From Candidatus Latescibacterota bacterium (GTDB lineage: Bacteria > Krumholzibacteriota > Krumholzibacteriia > Krumholzibacteriales > Krumholzibacteriaceae): a DNA stretch of 39,934 nt. A program made the translations under genes and the position numbers. The first letter of the stretch is position 1, and each line of letters starts with the position of its first letter. This document shows positions 1 through 6,574 of this stretch, piece after piece. Under the pieces are notes generated by a model. That model was not told the DNA's origin. It saw only the letters and a list, made by a program, of their open reading frames with translations, and made no database searches. The stretch covers positions 1 to 39,934 of the forward strand of contig JAHOYU010000106.1 of assembly GCA_019038625.1 (NCBI GenBank), in the 5' to 3' direction.

Positions 1-212
1 AATCAATCAAACGCGGCCTGGATGCGTTGATAGCCGAGGGCGGCGAATACCCACCAAACCTGATCAAGTTTCTGCGACTGTGTAGGGAATCGAAATATCA
101 CACCATGTCGCCAAACACAACCGCGTTACCGCCACCAAACGTACACCGCAGGCCAGAGGTTATTTCAGCCAAAGAAAAGCACCAACAGGCGGCGAGGGAA
201 TTACTGGGATGA
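1..212 (+). CDS. Helicase-loader-like replication protein (lambda P type), 3' part only
   Basis: This is the C-terminal 69 codons (first full codon at 3) of a gene whose complete relative lies at 39169-39597. The two are colinear without gaps and differ at about 9 of 212 bases. The visible part carries the pattern 'GL...IAEGGEYPPNLIKFLRLCRE', which matches the helix-Pro-Pro-F-x-x-x-C-R-E signature of lambda P-like proteins that load the host DnaB helicase. The tail is charged and probably flexible. The stop overlaps the next start (ATGA at 209-212). The gene is truncated by the window edge, not broken. Family by motif resemblance; the loader role is inferred from this and from the O-like gene upstream of the other copy. 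Confidence 0.6.
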   Translation, partial: SIKRGLDALIAEGGEYPPNLIKFLRLCRESKYHTMSPNTTALPPPNVHRRPEVISAKEKHQQAARELLG

Positions 213-361
213 AAAACCACAAACCCGACACCCGCAAACGAGACTTTACAACACTCGAAAAACAACCGCGCCGAAGCTTCTACAAAAAGCCAGATATTCA
301 CAACGTCCGGCCATACCACCCCATGAGGCTATGGCCTGTACCGGGTAGAGGTGCGGCGTGA
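209..361 (+). CDS. Small conserved basic protein (50 aa) upstream of ninB
   Basis: A 50-residue ORF starting at ATG 209, overlapping the stop of the P-like gene and ending by overlapping the GTG start of the NinB-like gene (GTGA at 358-361). It is rich in Lys, Arg and Pro, with a conserved middle (KPDIHNV) and end (LWPVPGRGAA). A second version (48 aa) occupies the same place at 39594-39740, with the same ends but many internal changes. Conservation of frame, both overlaps and C-terminus between the copies is good evidence that it is real. Function unknown. Confidence 0.7.
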   Translation: MKNHKPDTRKRDFTTLEKQPRRSFYKKPDIHNVRPYHPMRLWPVPGRGAA

Positions 362-744
362 AACAAAACGCAGTCATAACCAATGAAGCGCAACTCGGCA
401 AATTCCTGAAATACTGGGAAGCCTGCAAGCTACCTGAAGACGGTTATTACGTTGAGTGGGAACCGAAAGCAGACCGGCGCACAAGCGACCAGAACGCGCT
501 TTTATGGGTTGGTGCTTATCGTCCTATCGCTGAGTACCTATCCGAGCAATCCGGCAAGATAATCACTTCTGAACACGTCCACGCTGTAGCCAAAGATCGG
601 TTTCTTGATCCGGTGATTGTTGAGCTAAATGGCAAGTCAAAATCATACCCCGGAAGCACCACGAAACTAAAGAAAAAAGAGTTTGGGGATTATCTCGAAC
701 AGGTATGGGCATGGGGTGGATCAATGGGGGTCTGGTTTGCATGA
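358..744 (+). CDS. ninB: NinB-like recombination mediator (lambda Orf family)
   Basis: 128 aa from GTG 358, coupled to the upstream ORF by a GTGA overlap. It resembles lambda NinB/Orf, which binds single-stranded DNA and SSB and helps load annealing protein. Shared points are R-x-x-S/T-DQN-x-x-LW near residues 40-50 (RRTSDQNALLW), a STTKLKKKEF segment similar to the S-T-S-R-M-x-x-x-E-F of lambda, and the closing 'WGGSMGV' like lambda's 'GTERGV'. Length fits (lambda 146 aa). It sits in a nin-like block with Ref and RusA and would work with the ERF annealing protein at 33539-34180. At the other end of the window a DUF1367 gene takes this exact slot. Confidence 0.8.
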   Translation: MKQNAVITNEAQLGKFLKYWEACKLPEDGYYVEWEPKADRRTSDQNALLWVGAYRPIAEYLSEQSGKIITSEHVHAVAKDRFLDPVIVELNGKSKSYPGSTTKLKKKEFGDYLEQVWAWGGSMGVWFA

Positions 745-763
745 GCCAACCTAGGAGGACGCA

Positions 764-970
764 ATGAAGCAAGTAACCATAACAGAGGACGGTATTAGCA
801 TTTCTGGTTTTTCCAGTGAGGATTTTACGGGATACGCAAAAACCGACCTTGGCTCATGTCGTGATGTTGCGAGAGTTGGGCTGGCATGGGCCATGAAGAG
901 ACTGGCTGATGACGCGCACCTTGACGCTACTGGCGACCGGGACAACCAAACCAGTTTCATTGCGGATTAA
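764..970 (+). CDS. Hypothetical protein (68 aa)
   Basis: A 68-residue acidic protein starting at ATG 764 behind a strong ribosome binding site (AGGAGG, 7 bases upstream). Nineteen bases separate it from NinB, so it is probably in the same transcript. No motif, membrane segment or family is recognised. The good Shine-Dalgarno sequence and its fit in a tightly packed row of same-strand genes support it as real. Confidence 0.65.
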   Translation: MKQVTITEDGISISGFSSEDFTGYAKTDLGSCRDVARVGLAWAMKRLADDAHLDATGDRDNQTSFIAD

Positions 971-1000
971 TCCAATTTAACCAACACACAGGAGATAGAA

Positions 1001-1204
1001 ATGTACGGTGAGTTTAAATGGAATTTCGCAACGGTAATGCTTTTGATGTTTCATGGGGCAATGCTCGGAATGCTTATTGGCTCGGTTGGTGATATGCCAA
1101 TAGCGCGCGAAACACCATACGATTGGTGGTTTGTTATTAACGGCATGTTGATGTTTATCTTGGTGTCCTCACTCGCGTTTTTTGGTGGCCGGTTCAGCAG
1201 ATGA
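1001..1204 (+). CDS. Small membrane protein, two predicted transmembrane helices (67 aa)
   Basis: 67 aa from ATG 1001, preceded by CAGGAGA at good spacing. Two hydrophobic stretches can be read, about residues 10-28 (ATVMLLMFHGAMLGMLIG) and 44-62 (FVINGMLMFILVSSLAFFG), joined by a polar loop with a Pro and a WW pair; the end is basic (GGRFSR), suggesting both termini in the cytoplasm. Its stop overlaps the start of the next 34-codon ORF (ATGA). Function unknown; early-block membrane proteins of this size can be exclusion or host-takeover factors, but nothing here shows that. Confidence 0.65.
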   Translation: MYGEFKWNFATVMLLMFHGAMLGMLIGSVGDMPIARETPYDWWFVINGMLMFILVSSLAFFGGRFSR

Positions 1205-1305
1205 AAACCATGCTGATTCACGTATTAATAATAAGGATTATCGATGACATGCGCGTCAGACTGGTGAGCGAATATCCGTGGTATAAGGGAGAGTTATTAG
1301 CGTGA
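1201..1305 (+). CDS. Very small ORF (34 aa) linking two overlapping genes
   Basis: A 34-codon ORF from ATG 1201 to TGA 1305. It overlaps the stop of the membrane-protein gene at its start (ATGA) and the GTG start of the Ref-like gene at its end (GTGA at 1302-1305), so it fits a chain of coupled translation with no spare base. The product has a hydrophobic N-terminal half (MLIHVLIIRIID) and a polar tail. It may encode a real peptide or only serve to carry ribosomes to the next start. Confidence 0.45.
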   Translation: MKTMLIHVLIIRIIDDMRVRLVSEYPWYKGELLA

Positions 1306-1628
1306 AAACCAGCCTCCCAAACGCAACCAAAGCCGAAAAGCGCCGCTTCAAAATCATGGCTGAGGAAATTGGTTGCATTGCCTGCCTGATGGACAATCTC
1401 GGATATAACCCACCGGACATACACCATGAGCTATCTGGCGGTAAGCGCATATCGCACAGTCACACGATACCGCTATGCCCTGAAACGCACCACAAGTATG
1501 GCGACATAAGCGTGCACCAAGGTATCCGCAAATTTGAGGAAAAATACAGCACTGAGGAATACTTGCGCGAGCTAACCAACAGGGCCGTGGCTGATTTCGA
1601 GTCGCGAACAATCGGGGGTGTGGGGTGA
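1302..1628 (+). CDS. Ref-family (RecA-dependent) HNH-like nuclease
   Basis: 108 aa from GTG 1302. It carries the hallmark of the Ref family: a CxxC pair (GCIACL, near residue 25), then 'IHHELSGGKRISHSHTIPLC' and a second His pair (ETHHK), followed by 'SVHQG...FEEKYSTEEYL'. In phage P1, Ref is an HNH-fold nuclease that cuts DNA where RecA has formed a displacement loop; small versions like this one are common in nin regions of lambda-like phages. The Cys and His residues would bind zinc and metal. Location between NinB and RusA fits a role in phage recombination. Family confidence is high, biochemical role by family. Confidence 0.8.
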   Translation: MKTSLPNATKAEKRRFKIMAEEIGCIACLMDNLGYNPPDIHHELSGGKRISHSHTIPLCPETHHKYGDISVHQGIRKFEEKYSTEEYLRELTNRAVADFESRTIGGVG

Positions 1629-1963
1629 GGATTGAAATGCCCTGGCCCCCATCAGTAAACACTTACTGGCGCAACGTCAGCGGTAAGACGCTCATATCAG
1701 CGAAGGGCAGGGCATACCGCAAGGTTGTATCGGATATGGGGTGGACCTTGCCCAAATACGGCACAGCGCGGCTCAGGGTGGTGATAAAGGCATACCCACC
1801 GGACCGTAGGCGCAGGGACTTGGACAATTTACCCAAGGCAATCTTTGATTCACTGGAAAGGGCCGGTGTTTTTGATGATGACGAACAGATTGATTTTTTC
1901 AGCATCAAGCGGTGTGCCGTTGAAAAGCCGGGACTGATTATGCTCAGGATTGAAACAGTATGA
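1625..1963 (+). CDS. rusA: RusA-type Holliday junction resolvase
   Basis: 112 aa from GTG 1625, overlapping the Ref-like stop by 4 bases. RusA is a small dimeric endonuclease that resolves Holliday junctions. The family start 'MPWPPSVNTYWR' is at residues 5-16. The catalytic acidic cluster is intact: DLDN at 65-68 with Lys71 and Asp75 (KAIFD), then DDDEQ at 84-88. Length is normal (E. coli RusA about 120 aa). In lambda-like phages RusA replaces the NinG/Rap function, and here it follows NinB and Ref, completing a recombination set. Confidence 0.93.
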   Translation: MRIEMPWPPSVNTYWRNVSGKTLISAKGRAYRKVVSDMGWTLPKYGTARLRVVIKAYPPDRRRRDLDNLPKAIFDSLERAGVFDDDEQIDFFSIKRCAVEKPGLIMLRIETV

Positions 1964-2373
1964 ACGATAAAGAACTACGCAAATTAGCAGAGGCGGCAAC
2001 AGAGGGGCCGTGGACCGCTCATGATGGCGGCTTAACCAAAAGAAAAATATACAACCCGATCACCAAGAAAAACGAACCACTAAAATGTAGATGTGCGCAG
2101 GTTCGCTGTGAGGACACAACCATTGCTGTAGCGATTGGAGCAAGCGACGAAACCTATACGCTTGGCGAAGGCGTTACAGATGACCAGCGATGTGTAAACG
2201 CAGCCTACATAGCCGCAGCCAACCCAAAAGCCATTATCGAACGGCTAAACAGACTGGACTCTCAGCAGGCAAAAATAGACAGGCTCATGCTCGAACACTG
2301 TCCAGACGAAATGACGGACAGGCAACTACGTGAATGGGCTGAAAGCCAAGTGCAGACCGATGAGAATTACTGA
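1960..2373 (+). CDS. Ea22/Ead-like phage protein (137 aa)
   Basis: 137 aa from ATG 1960, overlapping RusA by 4 bases. The N-terminus (LRKLAEAATEGPWTA) and the middle (DDQRCVNAAYIAAANPKAIIERLN) match the recurring layout of Ead/Ea22-like proteins of lambdoid phages: a leading 'LAEAATPGPW' and a 'xAAYIAAANPxxxxxLL' motif. A helical tail follows. Two Cys-containing stretches (CRCAQVRC) lie in the middle. The function of this family is not established; they are accessory early proteins. Confidence 0.65.
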   Translation: MNDKELRKLAEAATEGPWTAHDGGLTKRKIYNPITKKNEPLKCRCAQVRCEDTTIAVAIGASDETYTLGEGVTDDQRCVNAAYIAAANPKAIIERLNRLDSQQAKIDRLMLEHCPDEMTDRQLREWAESQVQTDENY

Positions 2374-2587
2374 CAGGAAACTATTCCCTGATTTAGAGAT
2401 ATGGCCAGAAGTGTGGGGCTATTTGTACGACAACCCAATAACGTGGCGCAGAGAGCAATATACACCATCAGGCAGGCTTACAAATTGGGTAAGCGGTGAG
2501 TCTTTAATCGAATATTTTAATGACGGACACCCCGTTACCAAATTTGGTTACTTTTCAACCAAGCCGGACGAAATGGCAAATGGATGA
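2360..2587 (+). CDS. Hypothetical protein (75 aa)
   Basis: 75 aa from ATG 2360, overlapping the previous gene by 14 bases; an in-frame GTG at 2330 is an alternative start but would overlap more. The protein is aromatic-rich (WPEVWGYLYDNPITWRREQY) with no known motif. The end overlaps the next start by 8 bases. Function unknown. Confidence 0.5.
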   Translation: MRITDRKLFPDLEIWPEVWGYLYDNPITWRREQYTPSGRLTNWVSGESLIEYFNDGHPVTKFGYFSTKPDEMANG

Positions 2588-2750
2588 CAAACCCCACGAA
2601 TGCATTGCAAAAAAACAGGATAACGGGGAGTTCCGATGTTTTATCTGTTGGGATTTATTTATCCGTGCAAGCGACATTGAGCGAGTAGAGCAGTTACCAG
2701 TTAAGCCACATTTAGCAGGGGTCAGGAATGAGAAAGCTAACACCAACTGA
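2580..2750 (+). CDS. Hypothetical small protein with a CxxC pair (56 aa)
   Basis: 56 aa from ATG 2580, chosen because it sits at the end of the preceding gene (8-base overlap); an in-frame start at 2520 would overlap by 68 bases. It has one Cys-Phe-Ile-Cys knuckle and a lone upstream HEC, so a small zinc-binding site is possible. No family recognised. It ends 23 bases inside the next gene. Confidence 0.45.
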   Translation: MDDKPHECIAKKQDNGEFRCFICWDLFIRASDIERVEQLPVKPHLAGVRNEKANTN

Positions 2751-2958
2751 AACACTGTATTTGATTCTGGGCAAGACAGGTATTCAGGATTTGAACGGCG
2801 AATTAACCCACGCCGAACTGTTAAACAATCACGCTTTCGTGGTAACTCGCGACACCCTGCATTTCTCAGGTACGGAATTTCCACAGGCTGAACAACTGGC
2901 GGCAAAGTATGCGGGAACACCACGGGCAAGGCTCAGACGGTGCGGGTTTTTCGGGTGA
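2728..2958 (+). CDS. Hypothetical protein (76 aa)
   Basis: 76 aa from ATG 2728, preceded by a CAGGGGTCAGG stretch that can act as ribosome binding site. It starts inside the previous ORF and its stop overlaps a GTG start at 2955. It is mixed polar with a basic end (RARLRRCGFFG). No family recognised. Confidence 0.5.
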   Translation: MRKLTPTETLYLILGKTGIQDLNGELTHAELLNNHAFVVTRDTLHFSGTEFPQAEQLAAKYAGTPRARLRRCGFFG

Positions 2959-3059
2959 GCTATCAAACGGCCAACACAATAGCAATTATCGCTGGATGTA
3001 TCGACCTGCTGATTGTTGGCTGGCAGGCTAGGGGCAAATGGGACAAAGATCATGAGTGA
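2955..3059 (+). CDS. Small single-span membrane peptide (34 aa)
   Basis: A 34-codon ORF from GTG 2955 to TGA 3059. It overlaps the previous stop (GTGA) and contains the ATG of the next gene at 3052, 8 bases before its own stop. Residues about 7-23 (NTIAIIAGCIDLLIVGW) form one hydrophobic helix and the rest is polar and charged. The overlaps on both sides make it a likely real gene; function unknown. Confidence 0.5.
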   Translation: MSYQTANTIAIIAGCIDLLIVGWQARGKWDKDHE

Positions 3060-3558
3060 GCGAGTAGCAAGAATGATGGCAAGGATTACAGCCGGTTCCG
3101 AAATGAAAGAACCCGGACGCGGCAGTATTCTTAACGTGGTAAACAGCGTCATGGCTGCAGCCGGACTGGGTAAGGCTGGTCGTATCGGCACGTTCATTTT
3201 GCTGGCTAACTATTGTGACAGCGCAGATTCAAGATTATGGGCTGAACAATGGCTTTTAAAGTGGTCGTGGTCTGAGTGGTTAAAAACAGGCGACAAAAGC
3301 GCAAAAGTAACCACCGGCGAAATGGAGCGGCTTGTATCTGTAGTCATGGGCCAGCATATTTGCCCGGAAGCCGGAAGACGCACAAGTAAAAAAATTGAGG
3401 CTTCAATAATCGGCATAGGCGCACACACATTGAAGAACAAATACGGTGGAATGCATGGCCGAATGATACGAGAAATTCAGTATCAGGAAAGTGTAGCAAT
3501 TTCAGCCATAGAGCGCGGATTTCGGGAAAGACTTGTAGTAGTGCCGAAAAACAGCTAA
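3052..3558 (+). CDS. Candidate Q-like late antiterminator (168 aa), by position
   Basis: 168 aa from ATG 3052; the N-terminus MSERVARMMARI is basic. Central part has repeated Trp (LWAEQWLLKWSWSEWL) and the C-terminal half is basic and helical (RRTSKKIEASIIGIGAHTL, then HGRMIREIQ), as in a nucleic-acid-binding helical protein. I do not recognise the sequence with certainty. Its place is where lambda-like phages put gene Q: last gene of the nin block, directly before a Rho-independent terminator (3584-3608) and the lysis genes. Q proteins let RNA polymerase read through terminators into the late genes. Role is therefore inferred from position; a different regulator or unknown protein remains possible. 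Confidence 0.4.
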   Translation: MSERVARMMARITAGSEMKEPGRGSILNVVNSVMAAAGLGKAGRIGTFILLANYCDSADSRLWAEQWLLKWSWSEWLKTGDKSAKVTTGEMERLVSVVMGQHICPEAGRRTSKKIEASIIGIGAHTLKNKYGGMHGRMIREIQYQESVAISAIERGFRERLVVVPKNS

Positions 3559-3583
3559 TATTCCTAGTGTCGAAGTAGTGACT

Positions 3584-3608
3584 AAGCCGCCAACAGGGCG
3601 GTTTTTTT
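3584..3608 (+). terminator. Rho-independent terminator after the early right operon
   Basis: CCGCC (3587-3591) pairs with GGCGG (3597-3601) around a 5-base loop; the stem can extend through A-T and G-T pairs, and a run of seven T follows. It lies 26 bases past the candidate Q gene, the place of the lambda tR' terminator that Q overcomes. Confidence 0.8.
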
Positions 3609-3737
3609 GTGCCAAAAATAAAATAATCCACCAATCACGCAGCACCCCACAACCCACTCCCTAAGCGGTTTACGCAACTGCAATTTTACCGAAGATGGGG
3701 TGCTGCTCTTAATTCTCAGCTTGTCGCGGCGAAGGAT
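3609..3737. repeat. Intergenic region with perfect 11-bp inverted repeat
   Basis: Between the early-right terminator and the lysis genes. GCAGCACCCCA (3639-3649) is repeated exactly in inverse at 3696-3706 (TGGGGTGCTGC), with 46 bases between. No gene fits. A late promoter would be expected here but no convincing -35/-10 pair was found. The repeat could form a long-range stem in the late leader RNA or be a protein-binding pair. Confidence 0.5.
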
Positions 3738-3998
3738 ATGAACGAACAAACCAAGGGTAGCGAAATGACACAGGTGGAAATGATCCGTGAAATGCGGCAG
3801 GACATAAGGGATTTGCACGGAAAAATTGATCGGCATGTTTGTGCCAACAACAAAGATTCCGCTGAAATAAAAAAAATGGTTGCGCACGTTGACAAAAACT
3901 CGTCCGTCAACACAACCAAGCTCAGTGTATTTTTATCAATGCTGACAATCATTATTGCCGGTGCCGTTAGTTTTGGCTTCAACACAGTTGTCGGATGA
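3738..3998 (+). CDS. XhlA/holin-like membrane protein of the lysis cassette (86 aa)
   Basis: 86 aa from ATG 3738. The first 55 residues form a charged, probably coiled-coil region (EMIREMRQDIRDLHGKIDRH); residues about 62-82 (LSVFLSMLTIIIAGAVSFGF) are one transmembrane helix at the C-terminus. This shape is that of haemolysin XhlA-type proteins, found next to phage endolysins and involved in membrane damage at lysis. Its stop overlaps the start of the M15 peptidase (ATGA at 3995). Assigned by architecture and neighbours, not by close sequence match. Confidence 0.6.
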   Translation: MNEQTKGSEMTQVEMIREMRQDIRDLHGKIDRHVCANNKDSAEIKKMVAHVDKNSSVNTTKLSVFLSMLTIIIAGAVSFGFNTVVG

Positions 3999-4342
3999 AA
4001 TACTTCACCGTCTCAGAATTTAATTGCTCAGAGACTGGCGAAAACGAAATGAAACACGCTTTCATGGGTGCACTGGACGGACTGCGCGGCATATGCGGTT
4101 TCCCGTTCGTGATCACTTCCGGCTACAGAAGCCCAAGCCACAGCATTGAAGCCGCAAAACAAAAGCCCGGAACACACGCGCAGGGCATAGCCGCTGATAT
4201 ACAGATCACCAACAGCACACAAAGATTCTCAATTGTAAGCAACGCGCTGGAACTTGGGTTTTCCGGTATCGGCATTGCTAAAGATTTCATCCACCTGGAT
4301 ATGCGTAATTCAGGTTCGGTTATGTGGGTTTATGGAAACTAA
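3995..4342 (+). CDS. Peptidase M15 family endolysin (L,D/D,D-peptidase type)
   Basis: 115 aa from ATG 3995, overlapping the upstream membrane-protein gene. The zinc-peptidase M15A motifs are complete: TSGYRSPSHS at 41-50, GTHAQGIAADI at 59-69 supplying His61 and Asp68, and FIHLD at 98-102 supplying His100. These enzymes cut the peptide part of peptidoglycan. There is no signal peptide, so release should depend on a holin, for which the upstream protein is the candidate. Length is normal for the short single-domain phage form. Confidence 0.9.
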   Translation: MKYFTVSEFNCSETGENEMKHAFMGALDGLRGICGFPFVITSGYRSPSHSIEAAKQKPGTHAQGIAADIQITNSTQRFSIVSNALELGFSGIGIAKDFIHLDMRNSGSVMWVYGN

Positions 4343-4721
4343 ACACGAAGCCAGATTTGTCAACATTCCACCACTCGACATTGGCACAAAGCCAGAGCAG
4401 TGGATTCTGACAGAAGCATGTATTTATCAATCGGCACTAACCCCCGACCTGATTGTTGTAAGGGCGGGATTTGAAACCGACCTCGCAAGCATTCCAAGAA
4501 TTGCGCGTTTCTTTATCGTCAAAAACGGCAGACATAGAGCGGCGGCTATCGTGCATGACTACCTGTGCCGGTTAAAACTGGATTTCAGCAGGGTGAGGGC
4601 AGACAAGATATTCCTTGAAGCCATGAAGCTACGCGGTGTTCCAAGAATACGCAGACGGCTAATGTACTGGGCGGTCAGGGCGAACACCAGCAGGCTGAAA
4701 CTTATTGGTAAGGCGAGATGA
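4332..4721 (+). CDS. DUF1353 family phage protein (129 aa)
   Basis: 129 aa from ATG 4332, overlapping the endolysin stop by 11 bases; an earlier in-frame start at 4254 would overlap far more. It shows the DUF1353 pattern: 'GFETDLASIPRIARFF' followed by 'HRAAAIVHDYLCR' and 'RADKIFLEAMKLRGVP', near residues 50-110. Proteins of this family are common beside phage lysis and tail genes; their role is not known. Its stop overlaps the next start (ATGA at 4718). Confidence 0.75.
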   Translation: METKHEARFVNIPPLDIGTKPEQWILTEACIYQSALTPDLIVVRAGFETDLASIPRIARFFIVKNGRHRAAAIVHDYLCRLKLDFSRVRADKIFLEAMKLRGVPRIRRRLMYWAVRANTSRLKLIGKAR

Positions 4722-4978
4722 AACCCTTGACCCAATGCACTTGCGGATTAACAGCAGGGTGCGAGCACTGCAAACCAAGGCAGTATTACACGCCACCCCC
4801 GGCACGAGTCGCGTGGGAGTGTCCCGTGTGCCACAAAGGCAACGCACCACATGCAGACAAATGCGGACATTGTTCAATGATGACCGTAACCAATGTGCCG
4901 AGCGTGTGGATTGACCCCGTATCTCAGCAGGAGACAGTAACCATATCAACCGGCACCGTTAAATGGAACACACCATGA
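4718..4978 (+). CDS. Small zinc-ribbon protein (86 aa)
   Basis: 86 aa from ATG 4718. Two Cys-rich units are visible: a first cluster CTCGLTAGCEHC at residues 8-19, and a second CPVCHKGNAPHADKCGHC at about 35-52, which has the two CxxC knuckles of a zinc ribbon. The rest is Thr/Val rich. It lies between DUF1353 and the lipoprotein gene and overlaps the latter by 4 bases. Function unknown; zinc binding is a fair inference from cysteine spacing. Confidence 0.6.
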   Translation: MKPLTQCTCGLTAGCEHCKPRQYYTPPPARVAWECPVCHKGNAPHADKCGHCSMMTVTNVPSVWIDPVSQQETVTISTGTVKWNTP

Positions 4979-5229
4979 AAATAATCCTGATTACTTTACT
5001 GGCAATCGCACTAAGCGGTTGTGCGACAACTTACGAATACACCAACGACGACAAGGTTCTGAAAATCAGAACATATCGCGAGTTTCCCGGTGGTATTTCA
5101 GCGGAATACGGCGGCAAGGACGGCTTTAAGGTGGAAACCGGCGAGGTCAGAAACGGCGGCGATGTGGAAGCAGTCAGCAATCTGATTCTGAGCATTCTGC
5201 CACTGATCCAGCCAGTCAAGGGAGGCTGA
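4975..5229 (+). CDS. Small lipoprotein of the lysis region (spanin-like or surface lipoprotein)
   Basis: 84 aa from ATG 4975, chosen over ATG 4963 because MKIILITLLAIALSGCA is a textbook lipoprotein signal: basic start, hydrophobic core, and lipobox LSGC with the lipid-carrying Cys at residue 16. The mature part is polar, then a moderately hydrophobic tail. Size and place next to the endolysin suggest an outer-membrane spanin (Rz1-like) or an exclusion lipoprotein. No embedded or adjacent Rz-like inner-membrane partner with an N-terminal anchor was found, so spanin function is uncertain. Confidence 0.65.
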   Translation: MKIILITLLAIALSGCATTYEYTNDDKVLKIRTYREFPGGISAEYGGKDGFKVETGEVRNGGDVEAVSNLILSILPLIQPVKGG

Positions 5230-5231
5230 TC

Positions 5232-5771
5232 ATGCCTTTTGAATTACGCCACATTTTGAGCGATGAGGAAGCCGTTGATCTGCGTGACGATCTGATTGCC
5301 GCATACCCACTGGCCGCAATACCGCCTGAGCCACCAACACCAGAACCACCGGCACCCGATCCAACACCAACACCAGACCCAGAAATGTATAACCTGCCGT
5401 TCCGGGGCGTGTTTGGTTCCAACCTGCAGCTACCCACAGGAAGCAGGCCGAAAGTTTACCCAATGAAGGATTTCAGAGTGCGCAGATCGGCAATGTGCAT
5501 GGCAATTAAATTGCCTGTCATCACCGGGCCAACACGATTGGTGATTTCAAAGGCAAGCTCACGTTATGGACCAGGCGGCATTAGACACGCGCAATTCACC
5601 TATCACCGCGACTTTGATCATCCGCTTGAAAAACGCAACTGGGGCGATACCTCACTAAGCATCACCCTGGATACACCCGATTCACGCAGAACCATTTTTC
5701 TCAACGTGAAACTGGTCGATAACGACACGGTGCCTTGGGGATTACAGATTCAGGCGATTGTTAGCACCTAA
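5232..5771 (+). CDS. Proline-linker structural-type protein (179 aa), unknown
   Basis: 179 aa from ATG 5232 behind AAGGGAGG. Three parts can be seen: an N-terminal helix with acidic residues (1-25), a Pro-rich linker of P-E-P, P-D-P and P-T-P units (about 30-53), and a C-terminal region rich in beta-type residues (about 60-179) with the segment RLVISKASSRYGPGG. An anchor-linker-beta-domain plan is typical of phage surface proteins such as head decorations or fibres, and it stands at the start of a group of similar proteins. No family recognised. Confidence 0.55.
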   Translation: MPFELRHILSDEEAVDLRDDLIAAYPLAAIPPEPPTPEPPAPDPTPTPDPEMYNLPFRGVFGSNLQLPTGSRPKVYPMKDFRVRRSAMCMAIKLPVITGPTRLVISKASSRYGPGGIRHAQFTYHRDFDHPLEKRNWGDTSLSITLDTPDSRRTIFLNVKLVDNDTVPWGLQIQAIVST

Positions 5772-5782
5772 CAGGATAAAGC

Positions 5783-6574
5783 ATGGCAACAGACACACTA
5801 ACACTCAATAGCGGCTCAGGCGGCTCTGACCTGTCTGTGAATGATCTTGCAGACGGCACCAAATGCCAGAACATCAAGATTCTGAGCGCAGAAGACCAAT
5901 CCGAAACGCAGATATATGCCGGTCATGGCGTAGCGGCGCAAGGACTCAGGGTCGAACTACCCACTGACGGTACGGGCGTTGTCGGTTTAAACACCGGGAC
6001 CAATTCAGTCGGAACAGTCGGCCTGAATACCGGCACCAACTCGGTCGGAACAATCGGCCTGGATGCGGGCGCAGAGGCAATCGGCTCTGTCCAATCAGCG
6101 GGCGCGGTTGCACATGATGCGGTTGGCACATCCATTTTACCGTTACTGGGTGGTGCAATTGCTTATGAGACAGACGGCACAACACCGGGAACAGCAGTAG
6201 CCGAGGGTGATATAACATACCTGAAGGCAAGCCGTGACGGCCAGTTACTTACTTGCGGCTATCATCCCGCATCCGGCACAGCAGAAAACAACAGCAGTGC
6301 AGCAGAAACAGCCACAGTGTTGGCAGCACAACCCGCTTCAGGATTTTGCATCTATCTCGACTGGGTAGCCATTTCATCGCTCACGGCACAGACAACTAAA
6401 CTGCATGACGAGGATGATACCGTTGTGATCCCCCTGCAGTACACAGGGGCCAATGGCAACGTAATGATACAATGTAACCCCCCAATCAAGCTGGTAGCCG
6501 TAAAAGCCCTTGAGTACACCACCACGGCGGCTGTAGCTACGTCAATTGCTATTGGATACCATGTTGCGCCATGA
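5783..6574 (+). CDS. Virion-like protein with 12-residue repeats (263 aa)
   Basis: 263 aa from ATG 5783 behind CAGGATAAAGC. It is rich in Gly, Thr, Ala and Ser with few charged residues, typical of phage structural proteins. Residues 67-102 hold three 12-residue units: VGLNTGTNSVGT twice and a diverged IGLDAGAEAIGS, encoded by 36-bp DNA repeats at 5981-6088. The rest suggests beta-strands (e.g. FCIYLDWVAI, VMIQCNPPIKLVAV). Probably a surface or fibre-associated protein; no family recognised. Its stop overlaps the next start. Confidence 0.6.
   Translation: MATDTLTLNSGSGGSDLSVNDLADGTKCQNIKILSAEDQSETQIYAGHGVAAQGLRVELPTDGTGVVGLNTGTNSVGTVGLNTGTNSVGTIGLDAGAEAIGSVQSAGAVAHDAVGTSILPLLGGAIAYETDGTTPGTAVAEGDITYLKASRDGQLLTCGYHPASGTAENNSSAAETATVLAAQPASGFCIYLDWVAISSLTAQTTKLHDEDDTVVIPLQYTGANGNVMIQCNPPIKLVAVKALEYTTTAAVATSIAIGYHVAP
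5981..6088 (+). repeat. Three 36-bp tandem repeats inside the virion-like gene
   Basis: Units at 5981-6016, 6017-6052 and 6053-6088. The first two differ at a handful of mostly third-codon positions and encode the same 12 residues; the third is more diverged. The period is a multiple of three, so the repeat extends the protein in frame. Confidence 0.9.

Noticed and set aside
5981-6088. Possible CRISPR-like array
   Set aside because: The 36-bp units are contiguous without spacers and lie in frame within a gene.
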